Shown: in pieces, positions 1-23,310 of the stretch
Numbering within the stretch: the first letter of the stretch is position 1
Layout of the letters: the number at the start of each line of letters is the position of its first letter
Assembly: GCA_944470555.2 (NCBI GenBank)
Contig: OX104134.1
Location: forward strand, 9,155,248 to 9,219,247
Length of the DNA: 64,000 nucleotides
From: Heterobilharzia americana
Lineage: Eukaryota; Platyhelminthes; Trematoda; Strigeidida; Schistosomatidae
Reading direction: 5' to 3'
Made by a program: the position numbers and the translations under genes
The notes under the pieces: generated by a model
What the model saw: only the letters and a program-made list of their open reading frames with translations
What the model was told of the DNA's origin: nothing
The model's database searches: none

Positions 1-1269
1 TTTTTAAAACTAAATAAAAAATGAATTCATAGTTGCGCTAGTGCATGCAACATTTAAAAAACATTTACAAAAAAACTACTGAAATGGAGCTAACAGTTAA
101 TCAGTTTTCACACTTCTATCTTACTAACGAAGATTTTTTCTTAAAATAGCATAGGAAATGAGTGCCCATTACAATTCACTGGGAATAACATGAACCCAAG
201 GCATACTTCAAGAATACCGAGATGACGACGCTATTCATGGGTTTATACTGTTGGTCATGTTTCCAATAACTGCCTGGATAAGCCAATTCAAAAGAAGTTC
301 CACGCAACTAACCTTCTACGACCTATCATGGCACATCCCTAATACGCCTCTGCATGAAGGATATGTATGTCAGTCTGAAATTCTTGGGTATTACGAGCTA
401 ATTTCAATCTTCACCACAACTAGTGGATGAGCAAGTGTGTATGAACATTTAAAAGACAGCTGTTTTAAGTAATGACTATATCCCATGCTCATATTAGCTG
501 TGGTTGAATTCAAAAAGCGTATTCTTTTTGTTAAAACTAACTAACCGGACATACTGATATCTTAATGAGACCCGAGCCATACACTTTAAATATTAGTACG
601 ATCTCCGCCAAACCACTGAAGCGCAAACAGATACCTCTCCTTCAGTAGGTGTTATTTATTATGATAAAACTTAATCTTCAAAAAGCAAAATACCACATTG
701 GGATAAACATGGTAATTGTATGTTAAGAGTGAGAATGTTGTCGACAGCACGCAACCTTTCAAATGTTGCAGTCAAGGTTATATTTGAAACTTATGCAACG
801 TCTGCACAGTTTCGACCCATCATGGGTTCATCTAACTACCGTTTTTACCTTTGAAGTTAGAGAGACTGTGCTTGTCCACACAACAAGACCATATAGCTAA
901 ATAGTAAGCGTGAAAAATGATTGCTAAGAGGAAGAACCGGAAAATCCAACTGAATGAGAATCTACCAACTATGTTGTACATGTCTTATCGTGACATCACA
1001 GAACTATTCTACATATCCTGACAGTAAGTCAAATGATTGTAAACCGACTTGATTCACATAAAATAAGTACGTTCACACGATCGAAACGGAGTTCAATAAT
1101 AATAATCGACCCACAAATATTTTTGCTGACATAATCGGAAGTGACTCATTGATGGTCACACAAGCAGATCATTTGACAGCATAAAGTTAAACTTTATCGC
1201 ATCGAATTATAACAATCACTTGATTATAATGAAAATTTATAACAGAACACAAATGTCGGTCATTTATAT

Positions 1270-1272
<3 letters not shown>
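1..1272. other. No recognised feature
   Basis: AT-rich sequence with frequent stops on both strands. I see no coding segment with family motifs, no RNA gene and no repeat shared with the rest of the window. The missing last exon of RAB2 would have to lie here, between the elements that follow, or left of the window. I looked for a minus-strand splice acceptor followed by a short Gly/Ser-rich segment ending in two cysteines and a stop, and found none. Confidence 0.5.

Positions 1273-1275
<3 letters not shown>

Positions 1276-1323
<48 letters not shown>
1276..1323. repeat. (AT)24 microsatellite
   Basis: An uninterrupted AT dinucleotide run of about 48 bases. It creates an artefactual Tyr/Ile-repeat reading frame on the minus strand that should not be annotated as a gene. 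Slippage makes its length likely to vary between individuals. Confidence 0.97.
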
Positions 1324-1326
<3 letters not shown>

Positions 1327-1472
1327 TGATGTCAAGAAATATGAAACCATTCAATCCAGTAAATTTTTCCAAACCTGAAAACTTCTATGCTCACTAAATA
1401 AAAAAAACCTAATGATCGTCTTCAGATGATGATGATGCAACCGAACCATATACACAAACAATAAAATCATGC

Positions 1473-2183
1473 CATCAATTCTAATAAATTTTATGTGAAC
1501 TTGATAAAATATAACGGAAAGCAAAACATACATAGATATGCTAAACATATCGTAAAATAGGTAGTGAAAATGTGCTACATGGATAGGTATAAGTCAGATA
1601 AGTAAAATAGTACATTGAACAACGGCGAATACTTGACAAAGAGGATTTAGTGAGCTTTTAATAGCATTTTTCAAAAAATTTTGCTGAGGAGATCCAGCTT
1701 CGATAAAAACACCTCGTTTGGCATTTGCAGCGCGCGTCATCTGCGACGCTGACTGGCGAGATATCCAGCTATCTATTGAAGGACGAATATACTGTACTGC
1801 AGTCTATTCTATCCTGTTATACGGCCGTGAGATATGGCCGTTAAAAGTGGAAGACATGATGCGGTTATATGTTTTCGACCACAGGTGTCTTCGTAGCATC
1901 GCTCGCGTTTGGTGGAATCATCATGTGATCAATGTTGAAGTCAGGCGAGGGGTACTAGGCAAGACAGGCAAGTCGATTGATAAGGTTGGGAAGCCTGGTC
2001 GACTGAGATGGTTTAGACATGTGTTGCGCATGCCAAGCCACTACCTACCTCGACTTGTCATGCTGCAGGAAGAGGGTTCAGGGTGAACACACCAAAAACT
2101 GGCAGCAGCCAATGAAGTCTCTGACGGTTGATCTGAGCTGTGTAGGGAGGAGTAGGCTGTCTGACCAGGGTCCTCGAGACCGT
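1473..2183 (+). repeat. Inverted repeat arm 1 (partner 8242-8948)
   Basis: This 0.71-kb block recurs almost identically on the opposite strand at 8242-8948. It has two parts: about 240 bp without LINE similarity (1473-1700) and then the 3' coding part of a LINE-A element (from about 1705). Both arms share the same join between the two parts, so they come from one ancestral rearranged copy and not from two independent insertions. Right of 2183 the arms diverge: this arm lacks part of the LINE 3' end that the other arm keeps. Confidence 0.88.
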
Positions 2184-2216
2184 AGGATATGGCTGAAAAT
2201 CGGTACATCCAGCTAA
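1705..2216 (+). pseudogene. LINE-A (RTE-like) C-terminal fragment
   Basis: The frame at 1718-2086 encodes the region after the reverse transcriptase of the RTE-like LINE-A family. Diagnostic stretches are 'DIQLSIEGRIYCTAV', 'WPLKVEDM' and 'RLRWFRHVLRMP', which recur in the LINE-A copies at 5541-6100 and 8337-8705. There is no RT catalytic core, no endonuclease and no separate start; the frame ends at a stop after 'EEGSG' and the reading continues in another frame at 2019-2216. It is a dead 5'-truncated fragment. The protein family is seen directly; inactivity is inferred from the truncation. Confidence 0.85.
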
Positions 2217-2848
2217 CGAATCCCAAATACAACGGAGTCCACTAATAGCCACAACCAATTCAGTTATAACAATAAATATTCAGGTAATATCGAAGCGTCG
2301 GCACAGGAGCCTATATCCCGACAGAGGTCGATAAATTCGATTCAGAATAACAACAGAGAATTATAGATATCAACAAATAATGATTGAGTATTTTCACTTG
2401 CTATTCCTACTCAACTGGATACATATGAGCTGATAGAGGAGAGGAGGATGGTGAAGCAGAAGTTGAACCAGTGCAATGATGAACGACGAAAAGAGGAACT
2501 GAGTACAGTGTATAAAACACTACACTGGACAAAGAAGTGAAGAAGAGTGCACGGAAAGACAAGAGACACTTCCACGACACACTGGCAAGTAAAGCAGAAC
2601 AGGCTGCAGGTAGGAGTGACAGAGACCTGACAACACTATATCAAATAATCAGGTTACTATCTGAGAGGGAAGAGATCAACACAGATGAAACCAATAAAAG
2701 AGGATGAAGGAAACCTAGTTACCATCAGAGAGAAGACATAAAGGAAACAATGGGCTGACCACTTCAAAACACTCTTGAATCGACCACCACCACCACCACC
2801 TGCACTTCGTCCAGAAATACCACCAGCAGTCCAGCAGCTGAACTAGAA

Positions 2849-3934
2849 GTGAACATAAATCCTCCAACAAAAGTGGAAGTCCCGAGCGCCATAAAGCTAC
2901 TGAAATGCATGAAAGCAGGAGGACCAGATGGAATCCAGTCAGAAGCACTGAGAACAAACGCAGAGACGATAGCGGACATGCTCACACCACTATTCCAGAA
3001 GGTCTGGAAGGAAGGGAAGGAACCTGCAGATTGGGAGAAGGGTTACATTGTCAAAATCCCAAACAAGGGAGACCTCAGAGTCTGCAAGAACTGGCGCGGA
3101 ATCACGCTCCACTCCTGTCCACCCAATGCAAGCAAAATATTAAGCCGCATCATCTTGGAGAGGCTAAAAGATGCAATGGATTCAAAACTACGACTGGAAC
3201 AGGCTGGCTGGCTTCAGGAAATACAAATCGTGTGCGGACCAAATTGTAACGCGACACTACGCGTCATCACGGAACAGAGTGTAGAATGGCAGTCAACTCT
3301 ACACCTCAACTTCATCGACTTTGAGAAGGCCTTCAACAGCGTCAACCGAGAAGTAATTTGGAAACTGCTTCAATACTACGGAATACCACAAACCTTTATC
3401 AGCCTCATTCAACAACTATATGAAGATGCCATATGCCGAGTAATTCACAATGGGAAGTTCAGTGATGCCTTTGAAGTAAAGACAGGAGTGAAACAAGGCT
3501 GTCTACTATCACCCATGATATTCTTGATTGTGGTCGACTGGATCATGCAACAAACAGTGGGAAGCGAGAAAAGGGGGATACACTGGACTGCGGAAAAGAA
3601 CCTAGAAGATCTGGATTTCGCCGATAACTTATGTCTGATGTCACACAAACTTGAAGATCTACCAGGCGGAAACAAACAAGTTGGCAGAAGAGGTGAAGCA
3701 GCGAAGACGGGACTTCCTTCAGGTGAATATAGAGAAGACAGAGGTGATGAAGATACCCAACCAACACCCCCAACAACAACTATAGAAACAACAAGCTCCA
3801 ATCACCATGAAAGGGAGAAACTTAAAGGAAGTAGCCTCCCTCACCTATCTAGCAAGCACTGTTTCAACTACAGGCGACGGCACAGACGAGAACGTCAAAG
3901 TCAGGGTCAGAAAAGAAAGACAGGTGTTCATTAA
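2849..3934 (+). pseudogene. LINE-B reverse transcriptase (broken)
   Basis: Reverse transcriptase that would copy element RNA at a nicked target. Visible RT blocks in order: fingers 'KAGGPDGIQSEAL' near residue 22, 'NWRGITLHS' near 81, 'LNFIDFEKAFNSVNRE' near 154, 'GVKQGCLLSPMIFLIV' near 213, and the active-site segment 'LEDLDFADNLCLMSHK' near 252. The catalytic motif reads FADN where FADD is expected, so the second metal-binding Asp is lost. After about residue 285 the frame leaves the family sequence, which resumes in another frame at 3807-4391. The true start is upstream; the Met at 2849 is only the first in frame. Confidence 0.85.
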
Positions 3935-4391
3935 CCTGAAACCAGTGTGGAGATCTTCTGCACTCAACATGTGGAACAAGATCCTGATTTTCAACATCAA
4001 CATCAGTCAAGTCAGTGCTTCTGTATGGCTCAGAGACTTGGCGCATTACGAAATGGAATTTCCAACAAACTACAGACATTCACCAACAACTGCCTACGCT
4101 GCCTCGTTACTGAAGATCAGATGGATTGCCAGAAAGAATAAGCAGCAAGGAGCTCTGGGAACGAACCAACCAAGAACCTATCACCCTACAAATATGCAGT
4201 GGAAGGAAGTGGAGATAGATTGGATTGGGCATAGACTGAGAAGACCGACTGGGGACATCAGGCGTCAGGCCAGGTCGTCCAGTGGAATCCCCATGGGAAG
4301 CGACGAGTTGGACGTCCGAGGCAAGGGTGACATGGAGGAGATAGTGCGAGGAGGAAATGAGAACTTGTGGGCAGTCACGGTGACAGGTTGA
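3807..4391 (+). pseudogene. LINE-B C-terminal domain (frameshifted)
   Basis: Continuation of the LINE-B polyprotein in a different frame, overlapping the previous one by about 130 bases. It carries the thumb/connector ('LTYLASTVSTTGDGTDENV') and the basic tail seen in this LINE type ('WIGHRLRRPTGDIRRQA' near residue 140). Compared with the copy at 53.2-53.8 kb the domain order is the same. It has no independent start and is not a gene of its own. Confidence 0.8.
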
Positions 4392-5130
4392 AAAGATTTC
4401 AGAGAACACAGTTCACTGGAGACGTGCTACTGAAGCCCTATGTTCCATTAGGAACCCAAGGGACTAATAATAATAACAATAAATTCCTACTCAACCCATT
4501 TACATGTCAAACATAGTTTTGGGAAAGAGCATCAACTTTCATTCAAGCCTAATGCTCTTAAGTAATTAAATAGCACAAAAGGATAGCGTTTGAAATCTAG
4601 GCCACTTGTAATCAACATGTCTCTAGCGAGAACATTAAAGGTTTTCAGTAGTAATATATGCTCAGCTCTTTCCAAATTATTCCTGAATTTCGAGGACAGT
4701 CTCAGAAAAATGAAGCCAAAAAAGAAGTAAGCAAGAGAGCACTGACGTCTACAACACTCTCAGAGATTTTGACTGCATGAGAAAAAAACTGATGGTGAAG
4801 TGCTTATCACACACATTAACCAGTCAGAAAGTAACTACAAAAACAAGAGACGGTGAGCTTTTTTGTAAATCTATCAACTTCTAGTACTTTACTGTCATTG
4901 TCTGCTTATTTTGTTTTATACCAAAAATCCATCTATAAGTTAGTATTTAGCTTAATATGCACGGAAAATTTAAGAATTACTGATTTCATGAAGGTTACCA
5001 CGAAGATGAGATTGGTGTAAGCGACGCCTGACAATAGATGTGTTTCTCGACCTGAATGCGACTTACGACTCCATTGATCGAGAAGTCTTATGGCGATGTC
5101 TCTCAGTGAAAGAGTAAGTACATCACCTTA

Positions 5131-5703
5131 TTGAAGGCTCTCTACTCGAACACTTGTGAGCATGTTAGAGCCTATGGTGAGATTTCCAGGGAGCTATGCT
5201 CATCGAGTGGTGTCCGTCAAGGATGCCCACTGTCTCCATTCCTATTCAATTTCATCATAGATATTCTTATGGAGGTCTCCCTCTCGTCACCTGACGTAAT
5301 CGTAGGAGAAATTTCTTTAGACCTAGAATATGCAGATGACATAGTCCTGCTAAGTGAAGATGCTGACAAGATGCAGAGTCTTCTGGACACTGAGTGGGGA
5401 TTTGAGAATGTTTGGAGTGCGTTTCTCACCGCCCAACTGCAAATTACTGCTTCAGGATTGGTCTTCAACGAAGCCTCGGCTAACAATAAAGAGTGGGTCG
5501 ACCATTTCACTTACCCGGGAAGTGAAGCCCTGGTGGCTAAGTGGCCAAGGAAATCTCTGCGCGGATACGAAAGGCTCGATTGGCTTTTGCCAACTTATAC
5601 CACCCATGGCGCCACCGTGATATCCGACTGTCTATTAAGGGTCGCGTGTACTGCACAGCAGTCCGCTCTGTTCTACTGCATGGCTGTGAAACATGGCCAT
5701 TGA
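5131..5703 (+). pseudogene. LINE-A reverse transcriptase fragment with YADD
   Basis: RT palm of LINE-A with intact 'VRQGCPLSPFLFNFIIDI' and catalytic 'LEYADDIVLLSEDADKM' (YADD near 5326). About 190 codons remain; the fingers are missing. Past residue about 125 the frame is partly out of register: the true C-terminal continuation is in the frame at 5541-5786 ('RKARLAFANLYHPWRHRDI'). Intact catalytic residues in a truncated frame mean no activity is expected. Confidence 0.87.
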
Positions 5704-5730
5704 AGGTGGAAGACATGAGGCTTCAGGTGT

Positions 5731-6342
5731 TTGACCAGTTGCCTTCGTACTATAAGCCGTATTCTGTGGTGTCACCACGTGAGTAATGCAGAAGTCAGGT
5801 ATACGGTTTTAGGGAGTAGAGGTATGTCAGTTGACATGGTTGTGAACCTTCATCGACTCAGATGGTTGGGACATGTGTTGCGTACGCCTAGTCGCCGTCT
5901 ACCTTATCACACAATGTTGGCTGAAGTAGATTCAGGCTGGAAAAAGGCACAAGGTAGCCAGACTAGAACATGGCACCAATGTATGAAGTGTTTGACTGTT
6001 GGTTTGAGCCATGTGGGGCGATGCAGACTAGCCGGTTGGGGTTTGTGGGACAAGAGAAACCAGTGGTTGGAGACTCTAGGTGATTTAGCTCATAACCGAT
6101 GTCAGTGGCCAAGGTGCATACATTATCCTCATCTTAACAAAGCCATTCCGAATCTCACTATTTCTTCATTCTTCCTTTCTCTCCTTCAGTACTTTATATT
6201 TCTCTTGACTGAATTTTCTTTTCTTCATTTTCCAATTCACTGCTCTTTTACTTGGTGTACTAATATGAGCTGTGGCAACTCAGACCGTTACGCAGTAATG
6301 CCTGGTTCTATGTTCACTTGGATGGATGGATGGTGTAAATAA
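5731..6342 (+). pseudogene. LINE-A C-terminal domain and 3' UTR read-through
   Basis: The first about 125 codons match the LINE-A C-terminus ('TISRILWCHHVSNAEVR', 'RLRWLGHVLRTPSRRLP', 'SHVGRCRLAGWGLWDKR'). The remainder, from about 6110, is 3' UTR read through by chance, because other LINE-A copies stop before it. It is not an independent gene. Confidence 0.8.
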
Positions 6343-6482
6343 TAGCAAGCCTTCTTTACTGTTTAGAAACAAGAGGTAATCATAACATTTTTTTTGATTG
6401 GTTGTCTCCATGACAAAGAAAAAACAACGAACTATATGATTCACATTTGAGCACAAGTAGTTTACTGCGAAAGAAAATACTA

Positions 6483-18122
<11,640 letters not shown>

Positions 18123-19307
18123 TTTGGCCAAGTCAAAAAAGAAGAGTCCTGACAGCCCTTTCTAAAATCCTGTAACGCAAGTTCAGTAAACAGCGGCTCC
18201 ACCATTACATTTTCAATACGTCCACCAATATGCAGTATAGTATGTGCTAATCCTTGTAGTATTAGCCTTCATGAAGATCAGGGTTTTCCTAGAATTGTTG
18301 CATCTTGGGAGTGAGACCTTTCTTTATTTACAAGCTGTATTTGTTGATCAGTCTATGGGATAACCTGAACACAACTCAAGAAGGTGTCATCCATTTTTTT
18401 GTACCTGTTTCTAGTGATATCTTAGGTGATGAATCCCTAGAGGGAGCAAAGAGATAGAAACATTCAACACTTTTATTTTTATTCGAAATACAAGAAGAAA
18501 ATACCATATCACAGGCTTGTTAATCGCTCTCATACAGGGGATGGATGTTACGTGTTGCTGGTTTATTCACCACTTTGCATGCCAAATCTATTGTATCCAC
18601 TTGCTATTCGAAGCATGGAGTGGCTGTCCGGATATAGTAATGCAAGCGACGCTGTGCAAAATTAGGTTGTGGGATCCAAAATATATCTTTATTAAAGTGC
18701 TTGAACGGCCAACAAAGCACACAAAAAGATCAAGCATCAGAAGTGGGCAAGTTACCTTTTACCAATGGTGTAAACCAACTTAGTCCATTTGTTCTGACAC
18801 CAAGAAAAGTGAGTGCCCATTTACTGCATAGTTAAGAGAATAGTCATTCCCGACGTGCACTTTGAAAATTTTACCGGAATAGATCTATAGGTTCTCCCAG
18901 TTAGATAGTTCGCCTCGTGCACCATAGTCGTTAAGCGAGGAGGTTCGGCATGAAAGCCGAGTCGGCAAGTCATATGCGTTTCCAAATGCTTCAATATCTT
19001 ACCACGTAGTATCTCTACCATCAACCATAATTCAAGTAAAACTTCATGGTTGGTAGTTGGTGACAAGTGACGTATTAGGTTCCTTGAACAGAAAATCAGG
19101 TACAAGACCTACCACATCTGTGGGAAAGAAACCCGGCAGTAAGAGCAAGTTAAGTCCCACAGTCAGGATTCATCAATAATATCATCCATTAGTAAAAGTA
19201 TCCTAGGGTATAGTCCATCTAGGGCCAGTGAATTTTTAGGCATCGGAGAAGTCGGTGAACACTCCATTTTTTCCATAGGGTATTTTTAGATGCGCTGGTA
19301 ATAGGAG
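18123..19307. other. Upstream of RAB2, no recognised element
   Basis: This interval should contain the RAB2 5' UTR and promoter, because the start codon is at 18122 and the gene reads leftwards. I see no convincing TATA or initiator arrangement and do not place a promoter. Frames of 88 and 94 codons (18517-18783, 18821-19105) have no recognisable motif. Confidence 0.4.
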
Positions 19308-19652
19308 TGTAGCAGCACACACTTCCCCAAAATCAATAGCCTGGGGTGTGACGACTTTCGACATTGATGCTGACCTTGATAGTTTAACTGGACTCGCTAA
19401 GCTGAAGGCACCCGGTCAAGCATCCTCGCCATTCGACACGCTGTCGTCTTACGTTGCACTGCTCGTATTCGACTCTCTAGCCAGTCAGTTGGAACGCATG
19501 GGTATTTTGGAGCAACCATCCAAATATACTATTCAATCCAACTACGTTATCGTGTTCCTTCTTGATCTCGTATTCGTGTGCATATAACCAGTCCGAATAA
19601 TTAGTGATTGGCCTTTGCGTCTGTCAACTTCTCACCAGGACAAATCCTAAAT
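19308..19652 (+). mobile_element. Solo LTR of the Ty3/gypsy element
   Basis: About 345 bp matching both LTRs of the element at 38912-43635, beginning TGTAGC and ending near 'CCAGGACAAATCC'. There is no internal region on either side, so it is a solo LTR left by LTR-LTR recombination. At five variable sites near its end (19540-19570) it agrees with the 5' LTR at 38912 and not with the 3' LTR. A 79-codon frame inside it (19348-19587) is LTR sequence, not a gene. No clear target duplication flanks it. Confidence 0.93.
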
Positions 19653-20028
19653 GGTTATTACCCAGGCCCCATGACTGTCATTGGGGGAAAACACTTCGCT
19701 AGAATGCTCAGATATACTTCTTGTTGTTTTTACGTTCGGTTCCGCTGCGTCCCAAACTTCACCGTGCGTTAAAAGGGTGGGTAGATCCTCGCTGACCTTA
19801 GTCCTTCTTCTTGTGAACAGGAACAGCGGTCGATGATGGCACAAACAGTCACTCACTAGCACAAATTCTAACGTTAGAGTAGGCAAAATTATTAATGTTT
19901 TGCACTTCTTACTGACCCTACAATACCGCAGATAAATGTTCCAGTTTGTAATAACGGATAAATGCAATTGTAATTTGAGGCGAAAGATTCTTGCAGTGTG
20001 GTGGAAAATAATAAAACATCGGATTGCT
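19653..20028. other. No recognised feature
   Basis: About 375 bases between the solo LTR and repeat E. The 106-codon minus-strand frame (19647-19967) shows no motif. Confidence 0.4.
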
Positions 20029-20300
20029 TATTACACCAGGACACAGTGACACAGCATAATTTTGCTGAATGACGTCCTAAGCAGTCTGTTATGCTCATAT
20101 TCATATCAAAGCGATCAAGCGACTTTCAAACTTCCTTCACGTGGTCAAACGGTTCTTCATTCTTCTATATATCTGAAATGACTGAAGATTCATCCTCGTT
20201 ATGTATGTTACAGGTGTTGATTCAGGGAAAAGGGATTCTGTGACCAGTCCTTCCTTCCACCTAGCTATTTTCGATTTTAGAAATGTCACCCAACCTCGTC
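20029..20300 (+). repeat. Dispersed repeat E, copy 1
   Basis: Shares ordered words with 62105-62400: 'CACAGTGACACAG', 'CATATTCATATCAAAG', 'CGACTTTCAAACTTC', 'ACGGTTCTTCATTCTT' (20148 has a near match) and 'GATTCTGTGA'. Identity is roughly 75% by eye. There are no coding features. The element type is unknown. Confidence 0.65.
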
Positions 20301-21399
20301 CTATGTAGCGATTGTGGATCGGTACATGAATGGCGGTAGCCGAGTTTTTCTCAGCCTGGACTTCGGGCTACAATCAAAGTTTTCCGCCAAGTACGTTGTA
20401 TTAAGTTCTCCCCTTTTCGGATTTCTTAGTCTGACAAAAATATCCCCCAAACGTACTATGTACTTTCTCAGATTTTTAAGGTGTTCTGAACCAGCCGTTT
20501 CTCTGGTTATTGACAAAACGAATGAAAAGTATCATGTAAGGCATAATTGAACTTTTCGATGCGCGAAAATACATCGCATTTCTATCCTTTGGATACCTAT
20601 CTCAGGTGGCAAATTATTCTATACCTGAATGAATCCCCACTACAAAACATGGGACGCCATCCATCACCAGCCGGCTGCTTCATATTACTGCCTTTAATGT
20701 TTCTATTGTAAGCATCATTCAAGCGCAATAATAGTTCTGTTGGGAAGTATTGTTTTCAGTGTAAATTTGTTGATACAATGCCTGCCGAGCAGTCCGTACT
20801 GCGTTCAACATATTGCTTAGAATAAAGCTATTATTATTATTTAGTGGGATCTATCATTGTGTTTCGCTAAACTTTTATGTTCCGCTCATCCGACTGGTCC
20901 AGGTCTGCTGCAATGACCTGGATATTTGGCCTCACAATCATTACATGACAGGTCAATTCATTTTCCCTAATTGACTCTATGGGACCTCTTGGCCTATGAC
21001 TTTTCTAAGGAAGTTTGCAGGGCTTAAGCTCCACCCTAATCCCTGCACTGCTAAGAGTTCTAGGTAAAATTTATGACGTACTTTCTTTAGACGACAATAC
21101 TGCAGACCATTTGAATCCCCCCTTAGACACGCTACGGTCACCACTGGCATTACCTCTCCTTTCTTTCCAGCCCCTATCAACTTTCATGGATTCCGAGGAG
21201 TAGTTATCAAGAGGTAGCCCCCTGAGTGTGTCATTTTTTATTTGGGTTCTATGACTCACAAGTCAAACACCCAGCTTGGTTCCTTAGGCATTCTATCAAC
21301 CATACCCTGAAAGATATGGTTTGATATCATGCGAAATTCGTGAGTGAATTGGATCGCGTCTACTATCAAGACAGAGCCCTGGAAGCGTCATGATTTCGA
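20301..21399. other. No recognised feature
   Basis: Contains short open frames on both strands at 20301-20550 and 20977-21259 without identifiable motifs. It may include more of the Penelope-like element that follows on the minus strand, but I cannot support that from sequence. Confidence 0.35.
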
Positions 21400-21412
21400 C
21401 TCTGTACATGTG

Positions 21413-22165
21413 TCACCTACACATCGCCACCATATTTTTGGGGTGGGACGCAGCGTTTTTCTTGCAATTCATCCCTAACTGTTTGCTGTGAATGGGGATA
21501 CTGGAGATCTCATCACTGCTTTTTTCGTTTGTTTGTATATTTCGTCTTGAGATTTGATAGCCGTGGAAGTTAAACACGATCTTCCCCTGACACGACCACT
21601 TCAATAAAAACTTTAGTTCCGTTGATGAGTTCTTGGTCAGTTGTTTGTCCATGACTGCCCCAAGTGCCATACTTGTATAGAGGCTCGTTACATCTTTTCC
21701 CTCCCTTCTAATCGTAAATCATCCAGTCTGCGTTTCAGTGCAAGTAAGTTGGTCAGCATGGATTTTGAGCGATTTCTAATTGGACACAATATTTCAGCTA
21801 AATATTTAGGCAGCTCACTTATCGGTGTGTTCCTGAAGTCCACTAATGGCCATATGGAACAACCCCTTTTACAACCCCGGCGATACCATACATCTTTCTG
21901 GGATAATTAGTCCTGGGTCCCAGACAGAACCGCTAGGCTTTTTAGAGGTAGCTACATTCGGCGTATTAGATCTTTTGTAGAACTTCTAGTCCTGCTCATG
22001 ACTGAGTCACCATGTCTGTTAATTTCCTTATACGGATTCTTTTCGGCATGCCAACTGACTTTCTCCAAATAGTCTGCCTTATCCATAAATACTATCTGGT
22101 TGCCTTTGTCAGATTCGGCAATAACTACACCGTTTTAATGATAATAATTTTTATTCCTGAATTCA
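21413..22165 (-). pseudogene. Penelope-like element reverse transcriptase, decayed
   Basis: Minus-strand reading in three frames gives the ordered RT blocks of Penelope-like retroelements: 'VVIAESDKGNQIVFMDKADY' near 22135, 'LVDFRNTPISELPKYLAEIL' near 21850, 'LTNLLALKRRLDDLRLEG' near 21760, 'VFNFHGYQI' near 21565 and 'VMRSPVSPFTAN' near 21510. The last corresponds to the conserved G-S-P-V-S-P segment; here Gly is changed to Arg. The catalytic Asp pair and GIY-YIG endonuclease were not found. Stops and frameshifts show a dead copy. Family assignment rests on the spacing and wording of these motifs. Confidence 0.75.
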
Positions 22166-22503
22166 TAGGTGCGCATAAGTTTTAAGGATATGTTTATTGC
22201 ATTTGGTGACAAAATATCCTCGTATGAATTGTTTATGACCCCTTCCTCATCCCAGGTATCGGCAACCCACAGGCTAAGAGAAGGAAGACTTCACATTGCA
22301 TTCAAGTGGCGCAAGTTGAGCCACATATTGATTTTTGTGTTCATTCAAAGGTATAACAGAGCTTTGTGGCACAAGTGAAAATCATATCTAACAAATGCTT
22401 AAAATTACCATGGAACTAAGAAGGGGAATGAGTTCAACGCGTCTGTTATCAGTGAGGTAACACTAAATGGCTTGTTCAAGGGTCCTCATTCAGTAACAAA
22501 CTT

Positions 22504-23310
22504 TTCGAATGATGCGGCCCACGCTGACACAAAAAATACCCGAAGTCTGTGTCTAAATACTGCCACTTGGACTATTGACTGTTTCAACATCTGTTTTCAT
22601 CCCATACAACAAGTATTCCCAGCAGAATTAATCTATATTACCTTTAAACGTAACATGGTGACCTGGGAATGCATTGATATAGCCATACACGTTGGTTTTT
22701 TAACTGTGGATACTTTATTGATGCTCCGGATTGGCAAAGCTGAAAACTGAAGATCATTCTAAGTAGTAAACTGTTATATTACTGATCAGCAAACTATGCG
22801 AATGGGCCAAAAACGTCGGTTGTTCATAACGCAAACTTTGAACACTGCGCGCTTTTGATATTGTCAGTGGAACCTGTCTGTGAGATGGGAGATGAAAATC
22901 CATGTCCGTCTCATGAATTTCAGCAAAGTTTAGCAAGACTATGCACACCAATGACTTGATACGTAAATTATTGAATACTAGATACCAGTTCATAAACTTT
23001 CAAAAATTATGAATTTGACTGTGCTTGTAAACTGGTATCCCTCATGCTAAACTGGTTAGATGAGGACAATATTTATCATTATCTGAACTTTAACACTCCA
23101 TGCAGGCTGTAAAGTAATATTTCCTCGTTGGTTTCATGACTAGCAGAACGTTCGGCAGTTTTCAATTGAGTTTAGTGACATTCCGTCAGTACCACTCAGG
23201 ACTCAAGCCTTGTAGATTTTTTGAGATGTATCAACGTGATGAAGCCTGTAAACTGGCCTCTCTCATGTTAAAGTTTTTTAACGTCAGAATAAAACGTTTA
23301 TTTATTTACT
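22504..23310 (+). repeat. Repeat family R, copy R1 (5'-truncated)
   Basis: About 805 bp nearly identical, in reverse, to 43681-44486 (part of R3). It ends in 'AATAAAACGTTTATTTATTT', a polyadenylation-like signal followed by a TTTA tail. Two internal near-repeats, 'TGTAAACTGGTATCCCTCAT' (23024) and 'TGTAAACTGGCCTCTCTCAT' (23248), lie about 220 bp apart. Open frames inside (22472-22750, 22754-22993) are on opposite strands and show no motifs. Other R copies differ by roughly a quarter of positions, so R1 and R3 are an unusually close pair. Confidence 0.85.

Larger units (their letters stand above)
2420..4475 (+). mobile_element. LINE-B non-LTR retrotransposon, 5'-truncated copy
   Basis: A 2-kb copy of a second RTE-like LINE lineage. 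It begins in the linker between endonuclease and reverse transcriptase (conceptually 'EERRMVKQKLNQCNDERR', about 2430) and runs through the RT and C-terminal domains. It ends near 'GGAACCCAAGGGACTAATAA' followed by a TAA-rich tail at about 4460-4490, a 3' end shared with the copy at 51.1-53.9 kb. The endonuclease is absent. The reading frame shifts several times, so it is inactive. The 5' boundary is approximate. Confidence 0.85.
4985..6345 (+). mobile_element. LINE-A (RTE-like) copy, 5'-truncated with 3' end
   Basis: LINE-A starts here inside the RT palm ('DVFLDLNATYDSIDRE' in one frame, about 5038-5085). It continues through the YADD box and C-terminal domain to a 3' UTR containing 'GAGCTGTGGCAACTCAG' (about 6268) and a GGAT-repeat tail near 6322-6332, after which similarity ends. 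The same 3' UTR words are recognisable, more decayed, at 11.87-11.93 kb and near 48.93 kb on the minus strand. Frameshifts near 5110, 5700 and 5780 inactivate it. Confidence 0.87.

Noticed and set aside
1187..1372. Minus-strand frame with a long Tyr-Ile repeat
   Set aside because: Produced entirely by the AT dinucleotide tract.
3445..3801. Open frames antisense to the LINE-B RT (also 5217-5510, 28449-28721, 29420-29701, 39618-39974, 58405-58677)
   Set aside because: They mirror RT or gag coding sequence on the other strand and have no motifs of their own.
19348..19587. 79-codon protein repeated at 38898-39191 and 43332-43571
   Set aside because: It is LTR sequence. The three copies are so similar that absence of stops is no evidence for coding.
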